Shown here in pieces: positions 42,028-50,639 of a stretch of 64,000 bases of DNA. The first letter of the stretch is position 1, and each line of letters begins with the position of its first letter. The notes under the pieces were generated by a model. That model was not told the DNA's origin and searched no databases. It saw only the letters and a list, made by a program, of their open reading frames with translations. The position numbers and the translations under genes were made by a program. Origin of the DNA: Dyadobacter endophyticus (GTDB lineage: Bacteria; Bacteroidota; Bacteroidia; Cytophagales; Spirosomataceae); the NCBI RefSeq assembly GCF_014641595.1, contig NZ_BMIA01000001.1:2108426-2172425 (forward strand), given 5' to 3'.

Positions 42028-44403
42028 TTATTTACTGATGAAATAGCGAAATTTGACGTAAAAACCCCTACTAGGCTTCTGCAAGCTGAAATTATCGAAC
42101 AGCTTTGCGTCGAGCAGGTTTTTGCATTCCAACGAGACATTGTATCTGCCGTCGGCTAGGGCGTACACCAGATTCACATCGTGGCTCAGCTGCTGCGGAA
42201 TGTCCAGCTTGTCGCTGCCGAGGCTCGGCCAGTAGAGGTAATAGGCGTGTACATAAAGCAGGTTGTAGCCAAGGGTAAGCGTGTTGCCTTTCTTGCCAAG
42301 GTCTTTGAAGAAAACGGCAGCATCGGCATTGCCGAACAGGAACGGCATGTTAGGGATACGGTCGCGATAGAGCGGGCTTTCAGTGGTGTAACCTTCCTCG
42401 AAGCGCGTATTGTTGCGCAGGTTCTGGTAAGTAAGGTTGACGCCCGCCGTGAGCAGCTGCCGGAACGAGTAGCGCACTTCGCCATCGATGCCGAAGTTGG
42501 TCACGTCGGCCAGGTTATCCATTACCTGTTTGGTCTGGTTGGCGTTCAAGCGCGGCCGGATAAAGCCCTGGGCGTCGCGGTAGAGCACATTGGCGTCCAC
42601 GCTGAACCGGTGCATGCGGTTGATCGCACCATTGTAGCTGAAACCGAGGTTGTAATTGTAGCTCGTTTCCGGATCGAGTTCGATGTTGCCTTCCAGGTTC
42701 AGCAGGTCGCCGAAGAGCTCGTCGGTTTCGGGCAGACGGTAACTCTTTTCAAATGAACCTTTTAACTGGAAATTCCTGAAAAGAAAATAGGTGGAAGCGA
42801 TACCATATCCCAGTTTTTCAAAACCATTCTTTTGAACTAAAAACGCTTCATCGCCCCAGTTGCCCGTGGGGTTGTAAGAGACTGAAAACTTGTTGTTTTG
42901 CGAGAAATGTTTGAGAAATAGAGAGGTATTCCAACGCTCGCTGTAATCGAATTTGTAGCCTAATCCCAGCACATTCTTCTTGTTGACGCGCGGCTGCTCA
43001 TACTTCGCCGATTCAGGGAAAAGCTCGTCCTGGCCTTTGCGGTTAAATGTGTTGAATACATTATTGATCGTAATCGAATGCCGCGGATCGATCTGATAGG
43101 TCACATTCGCCGTTGCCAGCCCGTTGTTGTTCCGGAATTTGTACAGCGACCGCTCCCGTTCGCTACCTTTCCCTTCGTATTGTTTGAATTGCTGGAACCA
43201 GTTGTAGCGGCGGTATACCGTATCCACATTCTGCTCCTGGCCGAGGTTGTAATTGGCCGAGATATTTACATTCAAACCCTTCACAAACAAATCTTTCTTC
43301 TGGTATTTCAAACTCGGCATTACAATGTTGCCCTTGCGGTGCCATTGCCCGAAGACACTCACCATCCGTGCGCCCGTCTGGATTTCGGCCTTGTTCTTCC
43401 CTAATGTGATCCCCAGCAAAAGTTTGTCGGCGAACTTCTTGCCCACTACACCCACATTTGCGATCACGGTTTCATTATGGTAAGTATCGTGAAACCTGCG
43501 GAGGCGCTGGTTACGGAAATACTCGCCGGTGTTCACGTCCGCGACATCGACGGTGATCCAATAATTGTTGTCCGAATAATTCTGAAATGCATTCAATTGG
43601 GCCGTAAAACCATTTTTACCCGTGTAACCCGCATTGATCGTCGTGCGGTGGGTGTTGAATGAGCCGTAGGAATAGGAAGCGTCCAGGTAGCTGTTCTGCC
43701 GCGTGTTCGTCACGATATTCACCGCGCCCCCCAATGCATCGGAGCCGAGCCAAATCGGCACCACGCCTTTATACACCTCCACGCGCTCGGCAAGGTTAAT
43801 CGGAATGTTATTAAGCTGAAATGAAGAACCGAAGTTATCCATAGGCACGCCGTCGAGGAAAAACTTGACCTGCCGGCCCGTGAAGCCGTTCAGCGAGAAA
43901 TTCATGTTGGAGCCCACGCCCCCGCTCTCCCGTACACGCACCCCCGACACGCGGTCGAGCGCATGGGAAAGGTCGAGTGTGGAATTTTGGAGCTTTTTGG
44001 CATCAATAGCCGTCACATTATAAGCCTGGCGGTTAATTTCCTTCGTCTCCGTCCGGCCTATCACCGAAACCGATTCCAGTTCGCGGGTTTCCGAAACCAG
44101 TCTGGCATTGTGTTTGAAATGTTCACCGGCTTTAAGGGTAATGTCTTTGGTCTGAGTCTGGTAACCCATAAACGAAACCAGCAGCTTATAGGAACCAGGG
44201 CGGACGTGTTCGAGCGTATACGTTCCGTTGGCGCTGGTGAATGTGCCGTGCGAAGTCCCTTTCAGGCTCACCGAAGCGCCGGGAAGCGTCTCACCATCCT
44301 CCGACCTGACCTGTCCTGTGAGGATAACATCGGCCTGCTGGGCAAAGGCGACCAACGACAAGGCACAAAGAAGCCCTGTATGCAGAATTGTATTAATTTG
44401 CAT
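42028..44403 (-). CDS. TonB-dependent receptor, siderophore type
   Basis: A 791-residue outer-membrane receptor with signal peptide (MQINTILHTGLLCALSLVAFA), a carboxypeptidase-regulatory-like domain (about 28-110), plug domain with SLNGFTGRQVKFFLDGVPMDN and a beta-barrel ending in FRYFISK. It is of classical size, without SusC marks or a SusD partner. The frame extends to 44451, but the signal peptide sets the start at 44403. The DUF4374 partner and the operator at 44490-44502 suggest iron-regulated uptake of a ferric siderophore or heme. The ligand is not identifiable. Confidence 0.88.
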   Translation of the reverse strand: MQINTILHTGLLCALSLVAFAQQADVILTGQVRSEDGETLPGASVSLKGTSHGTFTSANGTYTLEHVRPGSYKLLVSFMGYQTQTKDITLKAGEHFKHNARLVSETRELESVSVIGRTETKEINRQAYNVTAIDAKKLQNSTLDLSHALDRVSGVRVRESGGVGSNMNFSLNGFTGRQVKFFLDGVPMDNFGSSFQLNNIPINLAERVEVYKGVVPIWLGSDALGGAVNIVTNTRQNSYLDASYSYGSFNTHRTTINAGYTGKNGFTAQLNAFQNYSDNNYWITVDVADVNTGEYFRNQRLRRFHDTYHNETVIANVGVVGKKFADKLLLGITLGKNKAEIQTGARMVSVFGQWHRKGNIVMPSLKYQKKDLFVKGLNVNISANYNLGQEQNVDTVYRRYNWFQQFKQYEGKGSERERSLYKFRNNNGLATANVTYQIDPRHSITINNVFNTFNRKGQDELFPESAKYEQPRVNKKNVLGLGYKFDYSERWNTSLFLKHFSQNNKFSVSYNPTGNWGDEAFLVQKNGFEKLGYGIASTYFLFRNFQLKGSFEKSYRLPETDELFGDLLNLEGNIELDPETSYNYNLGFSYNGAINRMHRFSVDANVLYRDAQGFIRPRLNANQTKQVMDNLADVTNFGIDGEVRYSFRQLLTAGVNLTYQNLRNNTRFEEGYTTESPLYRDRIPNMPFLFGNADAAVFFKDLGKKGNTLTLGYNLLYVHAYYLYWPSLGSDKLDIPQQLSHDVNLVYALADGRYNVSLECKNLLDAKLFDNFSLQKPSRGFYVKFRYFISK

Positions 44404-44483
44404 TGCTTTAAATGTTTCAGCGTTTATAGGTAATGCGCTCCGGCGCAGCAAACTGCGAGGGAATAAGTCCCTTGGCTTTTATT

Positions 44484-44520
44484 AATAAGTAGACTTATTC
44501 TAAATAATGTCGCAAAAGTA
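44484..44520 (-). promoter_or_regulatory. Promoter with overlapping iron-box-like operator
   Basis: A perfect TACTTTTG -7 box on the minus strand (44513-44520) precedes TAGA-N5-TCTA (44490-44502), which overlaps the AATAAGT-AG-ACTTATT palindrome (44484-44499). The sequence resembles an iron-responsive box I recall upstream of TonB receptors in this phylum. It covers the predicted transcript start near 44506, fitting repression by a Fur- or DtxR-type protein when iron is plentiful. Confidence 0.45.
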
Positions 44521-44541
44521 GCCGTCTGGCGACAGTTACGC

Positions 44542-46074
44542 TTATACAATTTGCCGGTTTAGCTGGACAATCTGAACATTAGCCGAAATCGTGTGCAATG
44601 TTGCGTCGATTAAAAGCGTAGTGGCCTCCCTGAGTTCTTCCAAACCAAGCGACGCAAACCCGATGCACATTGCGTTCAAGTCCGCACCCGGCGGGTTATG
44701 CCGTTTTCCATCCCTGATAAAAAGACCCCGCCGCTGTGCTTCCAGGGCAACACCCGCAGTATCGACCCCGTTGAACCGCACCCAAAGGCACATACCGCCC
44801 GTTGGTACCGTAAACGAGACAATGCCCGGCAGGCGCTCGGCGAGCATGGCGCACAGCAGATCCCGGCGTTCTTTGTATAAATTTCTGATCTTGTTCAGAT
44901 GCCGTTCGACGGCCCCATTGCGCAGCAGTTCCGCCGCCGCCTCTTCCAGGAGGTTATCGCCCTGCAAGTCGACCACATACCGGTGCTGGCCCAGCAAGGC
45001 AATGAGTTTGGCCGGAGCGACGATGAAACCGAGCCGAATGGCAGGAGCAAGAATTTTCGTCAACGTGCCGACATATATAACGCTCCCGTTCGCGTCGCGG
45101 CTGGCCATCGGCAATGTGGGATGGCTCTCATAGTGAATGTCAAAATCAAAATCATCCTCAATGATTGCGATCCGGTAGGTTTTGGCGAGTTCGAGCAGCC
45201 GGAGCCTTCGCGGGGCCGACAAGGTAACCGTGGTAGGATGATGGTGGTGCGGGATGACATAAATGAGCCTCACGGGCGTGCTCCGGCAAATTGCTTCCAC
45301 GGCGTCGACGTCGATCCCCTCCCCGTCCACCGGCACGCGGCATACGTTAACGCCCAGCCGGATGAACATTTGGGTCACTACAAAAAAACCGGGATCACCC
45401 ACGATCACCGAATCGCCCGGTTTCAGCAGCAGCGATGCCGCCAGGTACATGCCCATCTGTGCGCCTTTGGAAATAAATACGTGCTCGATGCCGATATTCA
45501 GCCCTCTCGTCTGCCGGAGCATGCGAACAACCTCACCCCGCAGACGTGGCGAGCCCTCCTTAGCTGTGTAGGAAAGGTAATCCCGGGCAAATTTCCGCTT
45601 GCCTATCACGCGGTACTCCCGCAGGAGCTCGTTCAGAGGGGTTAGTCTTACGTCCGGGAAACCCTCATTGAACACATATTTAAATGCTCCCGACGGATAT
45701 TTGACCTGCAACTCCTCCCGCATTTCATAGTCAATATCGTAACCGGTTGAAACGGGATAGCCTGCTTCGCGTACCTGCCCCGGCTGCGCCAGCGGGGCAG
45801 GTACGGTTCCCGGCATCCGAGGCGAAACAAAACACCCCTTCCTCGGCTTAACCAGGATCCACCCCTGAGCTTCCAGCTCTTCATATGCCGCTACGACAGT
45901 ATTCCGGTGAAGTTTCAGCGAGCGGGCCAGCTCCCGGCTTGGCTGGATTTGCACACCCGGGCACAAGACACCTTCCCGGATCAGCGTGCTGATTTGTTCA
46001 ACGATTTGAATGTATAACGGCAAATCTCCCTGCCTGCAAACCCTGATCAGGCTACCGAGCTCAATCATTTCCAA
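44542..46074 (-). CDS. MocR-type GntR/aminotransferase transcriptional regulator
   Basis: A 510-residue MocR/PdxR-type regulator. The N-terminal GntR winged helix (about 10-80) has PLYIQIVEQISTLIREG, PSRELARSLKLHRNTVVAAYEELEAQGWI. The C-terminal two-thirds is a fold-type I aminotransferase domain that binds PLP, with the probable Schiff-base Lys in YVGTLTKILAPAIRLGF near 320. Such proteins sense PLP together with an amine (GABA, taurine, pyridoxal) and bind direct repeats. It is divergent from the cupin gene and the shared gap has two TGGACTA repeats, so it should control 46172-47255. The effector is not known. Confidence 0.9.
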   Translation of the reverse strand: MEMIELGSLIRVCRQGDLPLYIQIVEQISTLIREGVLCPGVQIQPSRELARSLKLHRNTVVAAYEELEAQGWILVKPRKGCFVSPRMPGTVPAPLAQPGQVREAGYPVSTGYDIDYEMREELQVKYPSGAFKYVFNEGFPDVRLTPLNELLREYRVIGKRKFARDYLSYTAKEGSPRLRGEVVRMLRQTRGLNIGIEHVFISKGAQMGMYLAASLLLKPGDSVIVGDPGFFVVTQMFIRLGVNVCRVPVDGEGIDVDAVEAICRSTPVRLIYVIPHHHHPTTVTLSAPRRLRLLELAKTYRIAIIEDDFDFDIHYESHPTLPMASRDANGSVIYVGTLTKILAPAIRLGFIVAPAKLIALLGQHRYVVDLQGDNLLEEAAAELLRNGAVERHLNKIRNLYKERRDLLCAMLAERLPGIVSFTVPTGGMCLWVRFNGVDTAGVALEAQRRGLFIRDGKRHNPPGADLNAMCIGFASLGLEELREATTLLIDATLHTISANVQIVQLNRQIV

Positions 46075-46085
46075 TGGTTTAATTC

Positions 46086-46145
46086 TGGACTAGCAACTAT
46101 ATGGTCATTGGACTATCCGGCATGTGTAAGGCGCATTTATATTTG
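46086..46145 (+). promoter_or_regulatory. MocR direct repeats and -7 box in the divergent gap
   Basis: TGGACTA occurs at 46086-46092 and 46109-46115, 23 bases apart (about two helical turns). A perfect TATATTTG box lies at 46138-46145, giving a start near 46152 and placing the repeats at roughly -66 to -37. No TTG stands at consensus distance, so activation by the bound MocR protein would be needed. Confidence 0.6.
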
Positions 46146-46171
46146 CCTGATCACCAAAACCCTGAAGAACA

Positions 46172-46618
46172 ATGCGAACTATTATTTTCCTACTGCTGGC
46201 TTTCGCCTCCATCCCATCCATTGCGCAACACGAGCATACCAAAGCCGGTGTTACGGCCGATCCGTTCCAATTTCAAGCCGTGCGCAGCGAATGGCTCACC
46301 GACGCCGACCTGAAAGGCTACAAACTCGAATCGTCGGTTATGACGATCGCCCCGGGCGCAACGGATACCGTAAGCCACCGCCACGACTGCGATCTATTCG
46401 GCTATGTCCTCGAAGGCGAGGTGCAAATTGGCCTGGACCATGCGGCTCCGGTTGCGTACAAAACCGGCCAGATGTTTTTCGAGAAAAGAAACGTCCTTCA
46501 TTCGCTCGCAGCCAACCCGCTTCGCGACCGCCCCACGCGTGTGCTGCTGCTGTTTCTGATCAAGGACGGCCGCAACGCATACACGCCCGAATATCCAGCC
46601 CCAACAACCAAGAAATAA
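46172..46618 (+). CDS. Exported cupin-domain protein
   Basis: A 148-residue protein with signal peptide (MRTIIFLLLAFASIPSIAQ). The remainder is one cupin_2 barrel with the first motif HRHDCDLFGYVLEGEVQIGL near 70-90 and a second with RNVLHSLAANP near 108. His ligands suggest a bound metal. Cupins of this type include oxygenases, isomerases and sensors; function is unknown. It starts the MocR-linked plus-strand operon, 34 bases before the membrane protein gene. Confidence 0.82.
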   Translation: MRTIIFLLLAFASIPSIAQHEHTKAGVTADPFQFQAVRSEWLTDADLKGYKLESSVMTIAPGATDTVSHRHDCDLFGYVLEGEVQIGLDHAAPVAYKTGQMFFEKRNVLHSLAANPLRDRPTRVLLLFLIKDGRNAYTPEYPAPTTKK

Positions 46619-46652
46619 TCCAAACCGGCACAAAGAGCAAGGCAATATACCA

Positions 46653-47255
46653 ATGAAGTTGAAACAATTACACAGAATTTCCGGGGTCGCCATCGCGGCG
46701 TTTCTCGTTTTACACCTTTCCAACCACCTTTTTGCCCTCGGCGGACCGGCGCTGCACATTACGGTCATGAAATATTTCCGGATGGTGTACCGGTTTCCGC
46801 CGGTGGAGGTATTATTACTGCTGTGCGTTACAATCCAGATTATTAGCGGCCTGCGGCTGGTTTTCACAAAAGGGTTCAGAAGGCAGCCACTGTATGTGAT
46901 AGCACAGGCGGTCAGCGGAGTTTACCTTTCGTTATTCCTGATCAACCATGTCACAGCGGTACTGCTGGCACGGTACGACTGGCATATCGAAACAGATTTT
47001 TATTTCGCATCGGGAGTAGCAGTCCATTATCCTGAAAAGCTGTTTTTTATCCCCTACTATACGCTTTCAGTGCTTTGCGCCTTCACGCATATAGCGTGCG
47101 CGCATTACGCACGCAGGGTGGAGCTCGCGCGGGTTGCATCGGGGCCGGATGCAAGCGCAGGCTTCAGGAGGGAGGCGTTGTTGATTTTAGGAGCCGGCGC
47201 AATAGTTACAGCCCTGATCATGGCATCCTTCACCGGACTGTTTTATCCATTATAG
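46653..47255 (+). CDS. Cytochrome-b-like four- or five-helix membrane protein
   Basis: A 200-residue inner-membrane protein with hydrophobic helices near 10-30, 52-70, 85-110, 133-150 and 175-197. His residues occur in or next to helices at RISG, LHLSNHL, INHVTAVLL and HIACAHYA, the pattern of a haem-b-binding protein such as the succinate dehydrogenase membrane subunit. It might pass electrons to an oxygenase or reductase partner; the upstream cupin is a guess. It follows that gene in one operon under the MocR regulator. The family is not firmly recognised. Confidence 0.72.
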   Translation: MKLKQLHRISGVAIAAFLVLHLSNHLFALGGPALHITVMKYFRMVYRFPPVEVLLLLCVTIQIISGLRLVFTKGFRRQPLYVIAQAVSGVYLSLFLINHVTAVLLARYDWHIETDFYFASGVAVHYPEKLFFIPYYTLSVLCAFTHIACAHYARRVELARVASGPDASAGFRREALLILGAGAIVTALIMASFTGLFYPL

Positions 47256-47282
47256 CCTGAATTCGAGGGCACAAAACAACAA

Positions 47283-47317
47283 TAGCCGCACCCGCCGGTA
47301 AAATGCGGATGCGGCTA
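47283..47317 (-). terminator. Intrinsic terminator of the exported isomerase gene
   Basis: TAGCCGCA-C-CCGC (47283-47295) pairs with GCGG-A-TGCGGCTA (47305-47317), 12 paired bases with one mismatch. The minus strand continues TTGTTGTTTTG. It stands 25 bases after the stop at 47342 and may also stop the convergent plus operon. Confidence 0.75.
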
Positions 47318-47341
47318 CCAAAGCAGTTATTTCAATAAGAA

Positions 47342-48196
47342 TTAGTATTTCAAACTCTTCAAATAAGCGATCGACTGCGGTACTTGTTTTGCGTAGCTAG
47401 GGCTTTCATCCTCGATATAGTAATGCTTAAGTCCCGCTTTCCGCGCAGCTTTCAGAACGGCCGGAATGTCGATCTGACCCGTGCCTAATGCAACGTCGTT
47501 CTCGACCGGCGTGCCGCCCGACATATTGCCCGTCACCCCTTTTTTCAGATCCTTCATGTGCATGAGTTTGAAACGGTCGGGATACTTGCTGATGAGCGCA
47601 GCCGGGTCCTGTCCGGGGAAAAAGGTCCAAAGCATATCGAGTTCGAAGCTGACATATTTCGGGTCAGTGTTCTGGATAATATAATCCATGAGCGTACCGT
47701 CGCCGTGCTTTTCGAACTCGTAGCCGTGGTTATGGTAGCAGAATGTAAGGCCGAATTCTTCTTTGAGTTGCTTACCTATTTTGTTGAAATCAGCTACCGT
47801 CTGTTGAGCCGCTTCGAGCGTAAATGGTCCTTTATGCGGCACCCACGCCACACGCACGAAGCTCGCGCCCAGCGTTTTGGCATTATTGCCTACTTCCTGC
47901 GTCTTGTTTAGCGCGTCGGCATATCCTACCCCGAACGACGAACATTTGATACCACGCTCGTCCAGCAACTTGCGGAGCTCCGCGGCAGTCTTACCAAACA
48001 GGCTGGAAAACTCCATGTCCGTAATTTTCAACGCTTTGATTGTGTCCAATGTCGCGGCAGCATCTTTCGAGAGACTTGTCCGGAATGTGTATGAAACTAT
48101 CCCCGGCTGATCGGGGAACAGCGGCTTTCCTTTCTGGGCAGAGGCCGAATATCCGCAAGCCAATGCCGCCAGGAGCGTTAAATGTTTGATTTTCAT
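47342..48196 (-). CDS. Exported sugar phosphate isomerase/epimerase-like TIM barrel
   Basis: A 284-residue AP-endonuclease-2-like TIM barrel with a cleavable signal peptide (MKIKHLTLLAALACGYSASA), so it acts in the periplasm and its substrate is probably not phosphorylated. Metal-site residues are seen in TFCYHNHGYEF, SFELDMLW, LMHMKDLKK and YIEDES. Exported members of this family in Bacteroidota are common near oxidoreductases and take part in sugar or inositol metabolism. Single gene; 139 bases before the SGNH hydrolase hold nothing distinct. Confidence 0.85.
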   Translation of the reverse strand: MKIKHLTLLAALACGYSASAQKGKPLFPDQPGIVSYTFRTSLSKDAAATLDTIKALKITDMEFSSLFGKTAAELRKLLDERGIKCSSFGVGYADALNKTQEVGNNAKTLGASFVRVAWVPHKGPFTLEAAQQTVADFNKIGKQLKEEFGLTFCYHNHGYEFEKHGDGTLMDYIIQNTDPKYVSFELDMLWTFFPGQDPAALISKYPDRFKLMHMKDLKKGVTGNMSGGTPVENDVALGTGQIDIPAVLKAARKAGLKHYYIEDESPSYAKQVPQSIAYLKSLKY

Positions 48197-48335
48197 GAAT
48201 AAATGGTGATCAGGTTTTTGAGTTTTTGCGGTTAATGTAAAAAGCGCCGGGCCAGCCTTGCGCCGATATTTAATTGACGAGGAACCTGGCCATTTACCCT
48301 AATGCGCCGGTTCTACATCCTCGTTTTTACAACCG

Positions 48336-49151
48336 CTATTCCTTCGCTTTCAAAAACGCCTCCGCATACCGCTTCCCCAGCTCCCGCGCCGAAGGGGCAT
48401 CGAAATGCGTGTCATCGCCCTTGTGTGTCAGGCCCGACGCCGAAGCCAGGTAAACGCGTTTGGTATCTTTGGCATAATCAGCAATTACATCGTTAACGAA
48501 TGCTGCCGCAGGGTTTTTGGCAACATAAAAGTCTCCCAGTGTGCCTACGACCAGCGGTACATCTTCGGTATGCGTATCCCTGCGCAGGCGTTTGAAAAAA
48601 TCGGCCAGCTTGGCGGCGTAAGCATCTTTTTTCTCAGGTGAGCTGTCGGATTCGCCCTGATGCCAGATAATCCCTTTGATCGTCCCGCGCTTCTGTGCCT
48701 CTTTCACACGGGCGAGCATTTCGTCGTAGGCGTAAATGCCGGTTTGCTCATGCCGAACGCCCGGCAGCCAGTCGTCGATGCCGCTGCCGCCTACTGCGCA
48801 GGGAATGAGGCCTATCGGGCGGTCGGGATATTCTTTGAGCACTTCCTGCGCGAAGGTCAGGCCGGGACCTACCCCTACTACCGCGGGCTTGTCCTCATGA
48901 AGCGGGTCGGTAGCCATTGTCCATTCATTATGGCGGTTAATGGCCCATATTTTGGGAGAATTAGGCTTTGAAGCGGCATCCGTCGCCCCTCGCCCTGCCA
49001 TATTGGACTGTCCGACAAGGAGATAGAGGTCCATTTGGTCGGGAGGGGTTTGGGCAAAGGCGGTGGAGGAGCCGACGAGCATGCCGAGCAGTATTTTCAA
49101 GGTTTTAAGCGTCAGGCTCATTACTAACAGACATTTTGAAATCGATGACAT
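48336..49151 (-). CDS. Sialate O-acetylesterase-like SGNH hydrolase
   Basis: A 271-residue exported SASA-domain esterase. The nucleophile is S49 in LVGQSNMAG; block with AVGGSGIDDWLP; and WHQGESDS (164-168) supplies oxyanion/helper residues; the catalytic His is in DTHFDAPSARELG near 255. The family removes acetyl groups from sialic acid or plant polysaccharides (such as acetyl-xylan). A promoter at 49174-49203 supports the start at 49151; ATG 49121 gives a neater signal peptide (MSLTLKTLKILLGML) and is possible. It sits near no hydrolase cluster, so the substrate is open. Confidence 0.87.
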   Translation of the reverse strand: MSSISKCLLVMSLTLKTLKILLGMLVGSSTAFAQTPPDQMDLYLLVGQSNMAGRGATDAASKPNSPKIWAINRHNEWTMATDPLHEDKPAVVGVGPGLTFAQEVLKEYPDRPIGLIPCAVGGSGIDDWLPGVRHEQTGIYAYDEMLARVKEAQKRGTIKGIIWHQGESDSSPEKKDAYAAKLADFFKRLRRDTHTEDVPLVVGTLGDFYVAKNPAAAFVNDVIADYAKDTKRVYLASASGLTHKGDDTHFDAPSARELGKRYAEAFLKAKE

Positions 49152-49173
49152 TTAACACAAAAGCAAAGCCGGG

Positions 49174-49203
49174 CAAATATTTATCCATTAATTTGCCTTA
49201 CAA
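49174..49203 (-). promoter_or_regulatory. Putative promoter of the SGNH hydrolase gene
   Basis: TTG (49201-49203), a 19-base spacer and AATATTTG (49174-49181) on the minus strand, one mismatch from consensus. A TTAATTTG box for the divergent plus gene lies in the same gap. Confidence 0.5.
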
Positions 49204-49215
49204 ATCAAAAGGTCA

Positions 49216-49665
49216 ATGCGCAAGAGCTTCATCCACACCAAACCCCACATTGTACTCCTCCTTTCCTGCCCTATTCTGGCCATCGTGGCCTGGCTAAGGC
49301 GCAGTTACGCAGTGGATGTGCAGCTTTACGACACCTATTACATCCTTCGGATCGACCTGATCGCCGAGTTCCTGATCACGATCATACTGATTACCAGCCT
49401 CCTGTATTGGCTTACCCGGAGCCGCACCGGCTTTCCGCAACTGACTGCCGCACACGTACTCGCAACAATCGGCATCGCCCTGTACATAATCAGCGCGACG
49501 GGCTACCCGCCCAACAATGCGGTTGATACCTGGAAACCGATGTCGCCGCAACAATATCAGGACTGGGAGGATCTAAACACGCGCTTCATGATGGCCGTTG
49601 TCACATTCGCGGCCTTTCAAATACTACTAGTCGCTAATTTGATTGTCAAGTGGGTTAAAGGTTAG
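49216..49665 (+). CDS. Four-helix membrane protein, unknown
   Basis: A 149-residue inner-membrane protein with hydrophobic segments near 12-29, 48-66, 78-96 and 122-145. DVQLYDTYYILRID between helices 1 and 2 resembles the DTYY motif of haem-copper oxidase subunit I, but the rest does not, and no haem His pattern is present. Function unknown. It is divergent from the SGNH hydrolase gene and ends 86 bases before a convergent gene, with a 19-base tandem repeat between. Confidence 0.6.
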   Translation: MRKSFIHTKPHIVLLLSCPILAIVAWLRRSYAVDVQLYDTYYILRIDLIAEFLITIILITSLLYWLTRSRTGFPQLTAAHVLATIGIALYIISATGYPPNNAVDTWKPMSPQQYQDWEDLNTRFMMAVVTFAAFQILLVANLIVKWVKG

Positions 49666-49709
49666 TCGGTATTATCGGACGTGGCCGGATGGTCGTACGT
49701 CAAGGATGA

Positions 49710-49747
49710 CAGAAGCAGTCAGGATAGCCAGAAGCGGTCAGCAGCCA
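49710..49747. repeat. Degenerate 19-base tandem repeat
   Basis: Two adjacent 19-base units at 49710-49728 and 49729-49747 share CAGAAGC(A/G)GTCAG at their 5' ends. They lie between convergent genes, partly inside the end of the gap before 49752. Similar TCAGG-rich repeats occur at 54591-54641. Confidence 0.4.
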
Positions 49748-49751
49748 CCCA

Positions 49752-50594
49752 CTACCGGTTCAGCCGATCAAGATACTTCAAAGCGTGATCAACGTCCGGC
49801 AGGTTTTTGTTCCAATTTCCTTCGCGTTCGATGTAAACGTAGCCGTCAAAGCGCTGGCGTTTAAGCTCGGCGATGACGGCCGGATAGTCGATCACGCCAG
49901 TCCCTACCATTACGTCATTTGCTTTGAGGTTCCCCGCGGCGTCGAGGTCTTTGATATGCAGGCATATAATCTTCCCTTGCAGGGTTTGAAGGCATTTCAC
50001 AGGATCGAGGCCGCTGCGTACCCAGTGACCGATGTCGGCGCAGGCGCGGAAATGCGGGCGGCCCTGCATAGCCATTGCCACGGAATCGGGATGCCAGAAA
50101 TAGCTCGAACCTTTGGCGTGTTCGTGAATAGCCACCCTGACCTTATAGTGCTCTGCCATTTTCTCGATCGCGTCCCAATGCTGCTTCTGCGGCTCGGCGG
50201 TCAGGAACTCAAGGCCCATTTTTTGGGCAAATTCAAAATTAGCTTTCCAATCGTCCTCATTTTTACCGTCGGCGTAAAGCGACTTCATTTTCAGGTCCCG
50301 CTTGTCGAGCATACCTTTCATTTTTTTGATCTCCTCGTCGGTCAGTCTGGGAATGGAGTGGCCATTGAACGCATCGCCCAATTTGTGAAAAAAGAAACCT
50401 TCGACATACGTTGCATTGATACTGTCGGCTTTATCAAGCGCATCTTCAAAAGAAAAACGGTTGAAAGAATACAATGCAACACCCGGCTTCCATTTCATGC
50501 TACCGCCGGGCCCGCCACTACGAAAACTGTATAATGCAAGGGTTGAGGCGATTACAATCGCGACAAAAGCGATGACCGGTGTGTACTTTTTCAA
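49752..50594 (-). CDS. Exported sugar phosphate isomerase/epimerase-like TIM barrel
   Basis: A 280-residue TIM-barrel protein with an N-terminal signal anchor (about 7-27, PVIAFVAIVIASTLALYSF). Metal-ligand strand ends are visible as YVEGFFFHK, VRVAIHEHAKG, CADIGHW, ICLHIKDLD and YVYIEREG. It resembles the protein at 47342 and may act on the same or a related periplasmic substrate. It follows the molybdenum oxidoreductase operon by 45 bases on the same strand and could be its last gene. That would fit a periplasmic sugar-oxidising pathway, which is inference. Confidence 0.83.
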   Translation of the reverse strand: MKKYTPVIAFVAIVIASTLALYSFRSGGPGGSMKWKPGVALYSFNRFSFEDALDKADSINATYVEGFFFHKLGDAFNGHSIPRLTDEEIKKMKGMLDKRDLKMKSLYADGKNEDDWKANFEFAQKMGLEFLTAEPQKQHWDAIEKMAEHYKVRVAIHEHAKGSSYFWHPDSVAMAMQGRPHFRACADIGHWVRSGLDPVKCLQTLQGKIICLHIKDLDAAGNLKANDVMVGTGVIDYPAVIAELKRQRFDGYVYIEREGNWNKNLPDVDHALKYLDRLNR

Positions 50595-50639
50595 AATGAT
50601 TTGTATTTAAAATGATTGATTCGAAACAAAACGCTACGA

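Noticed and set aside
44899..45645. 248-codon plus-strand frame
   Set aside because: Antisense to the MocR gene; no domain seen.
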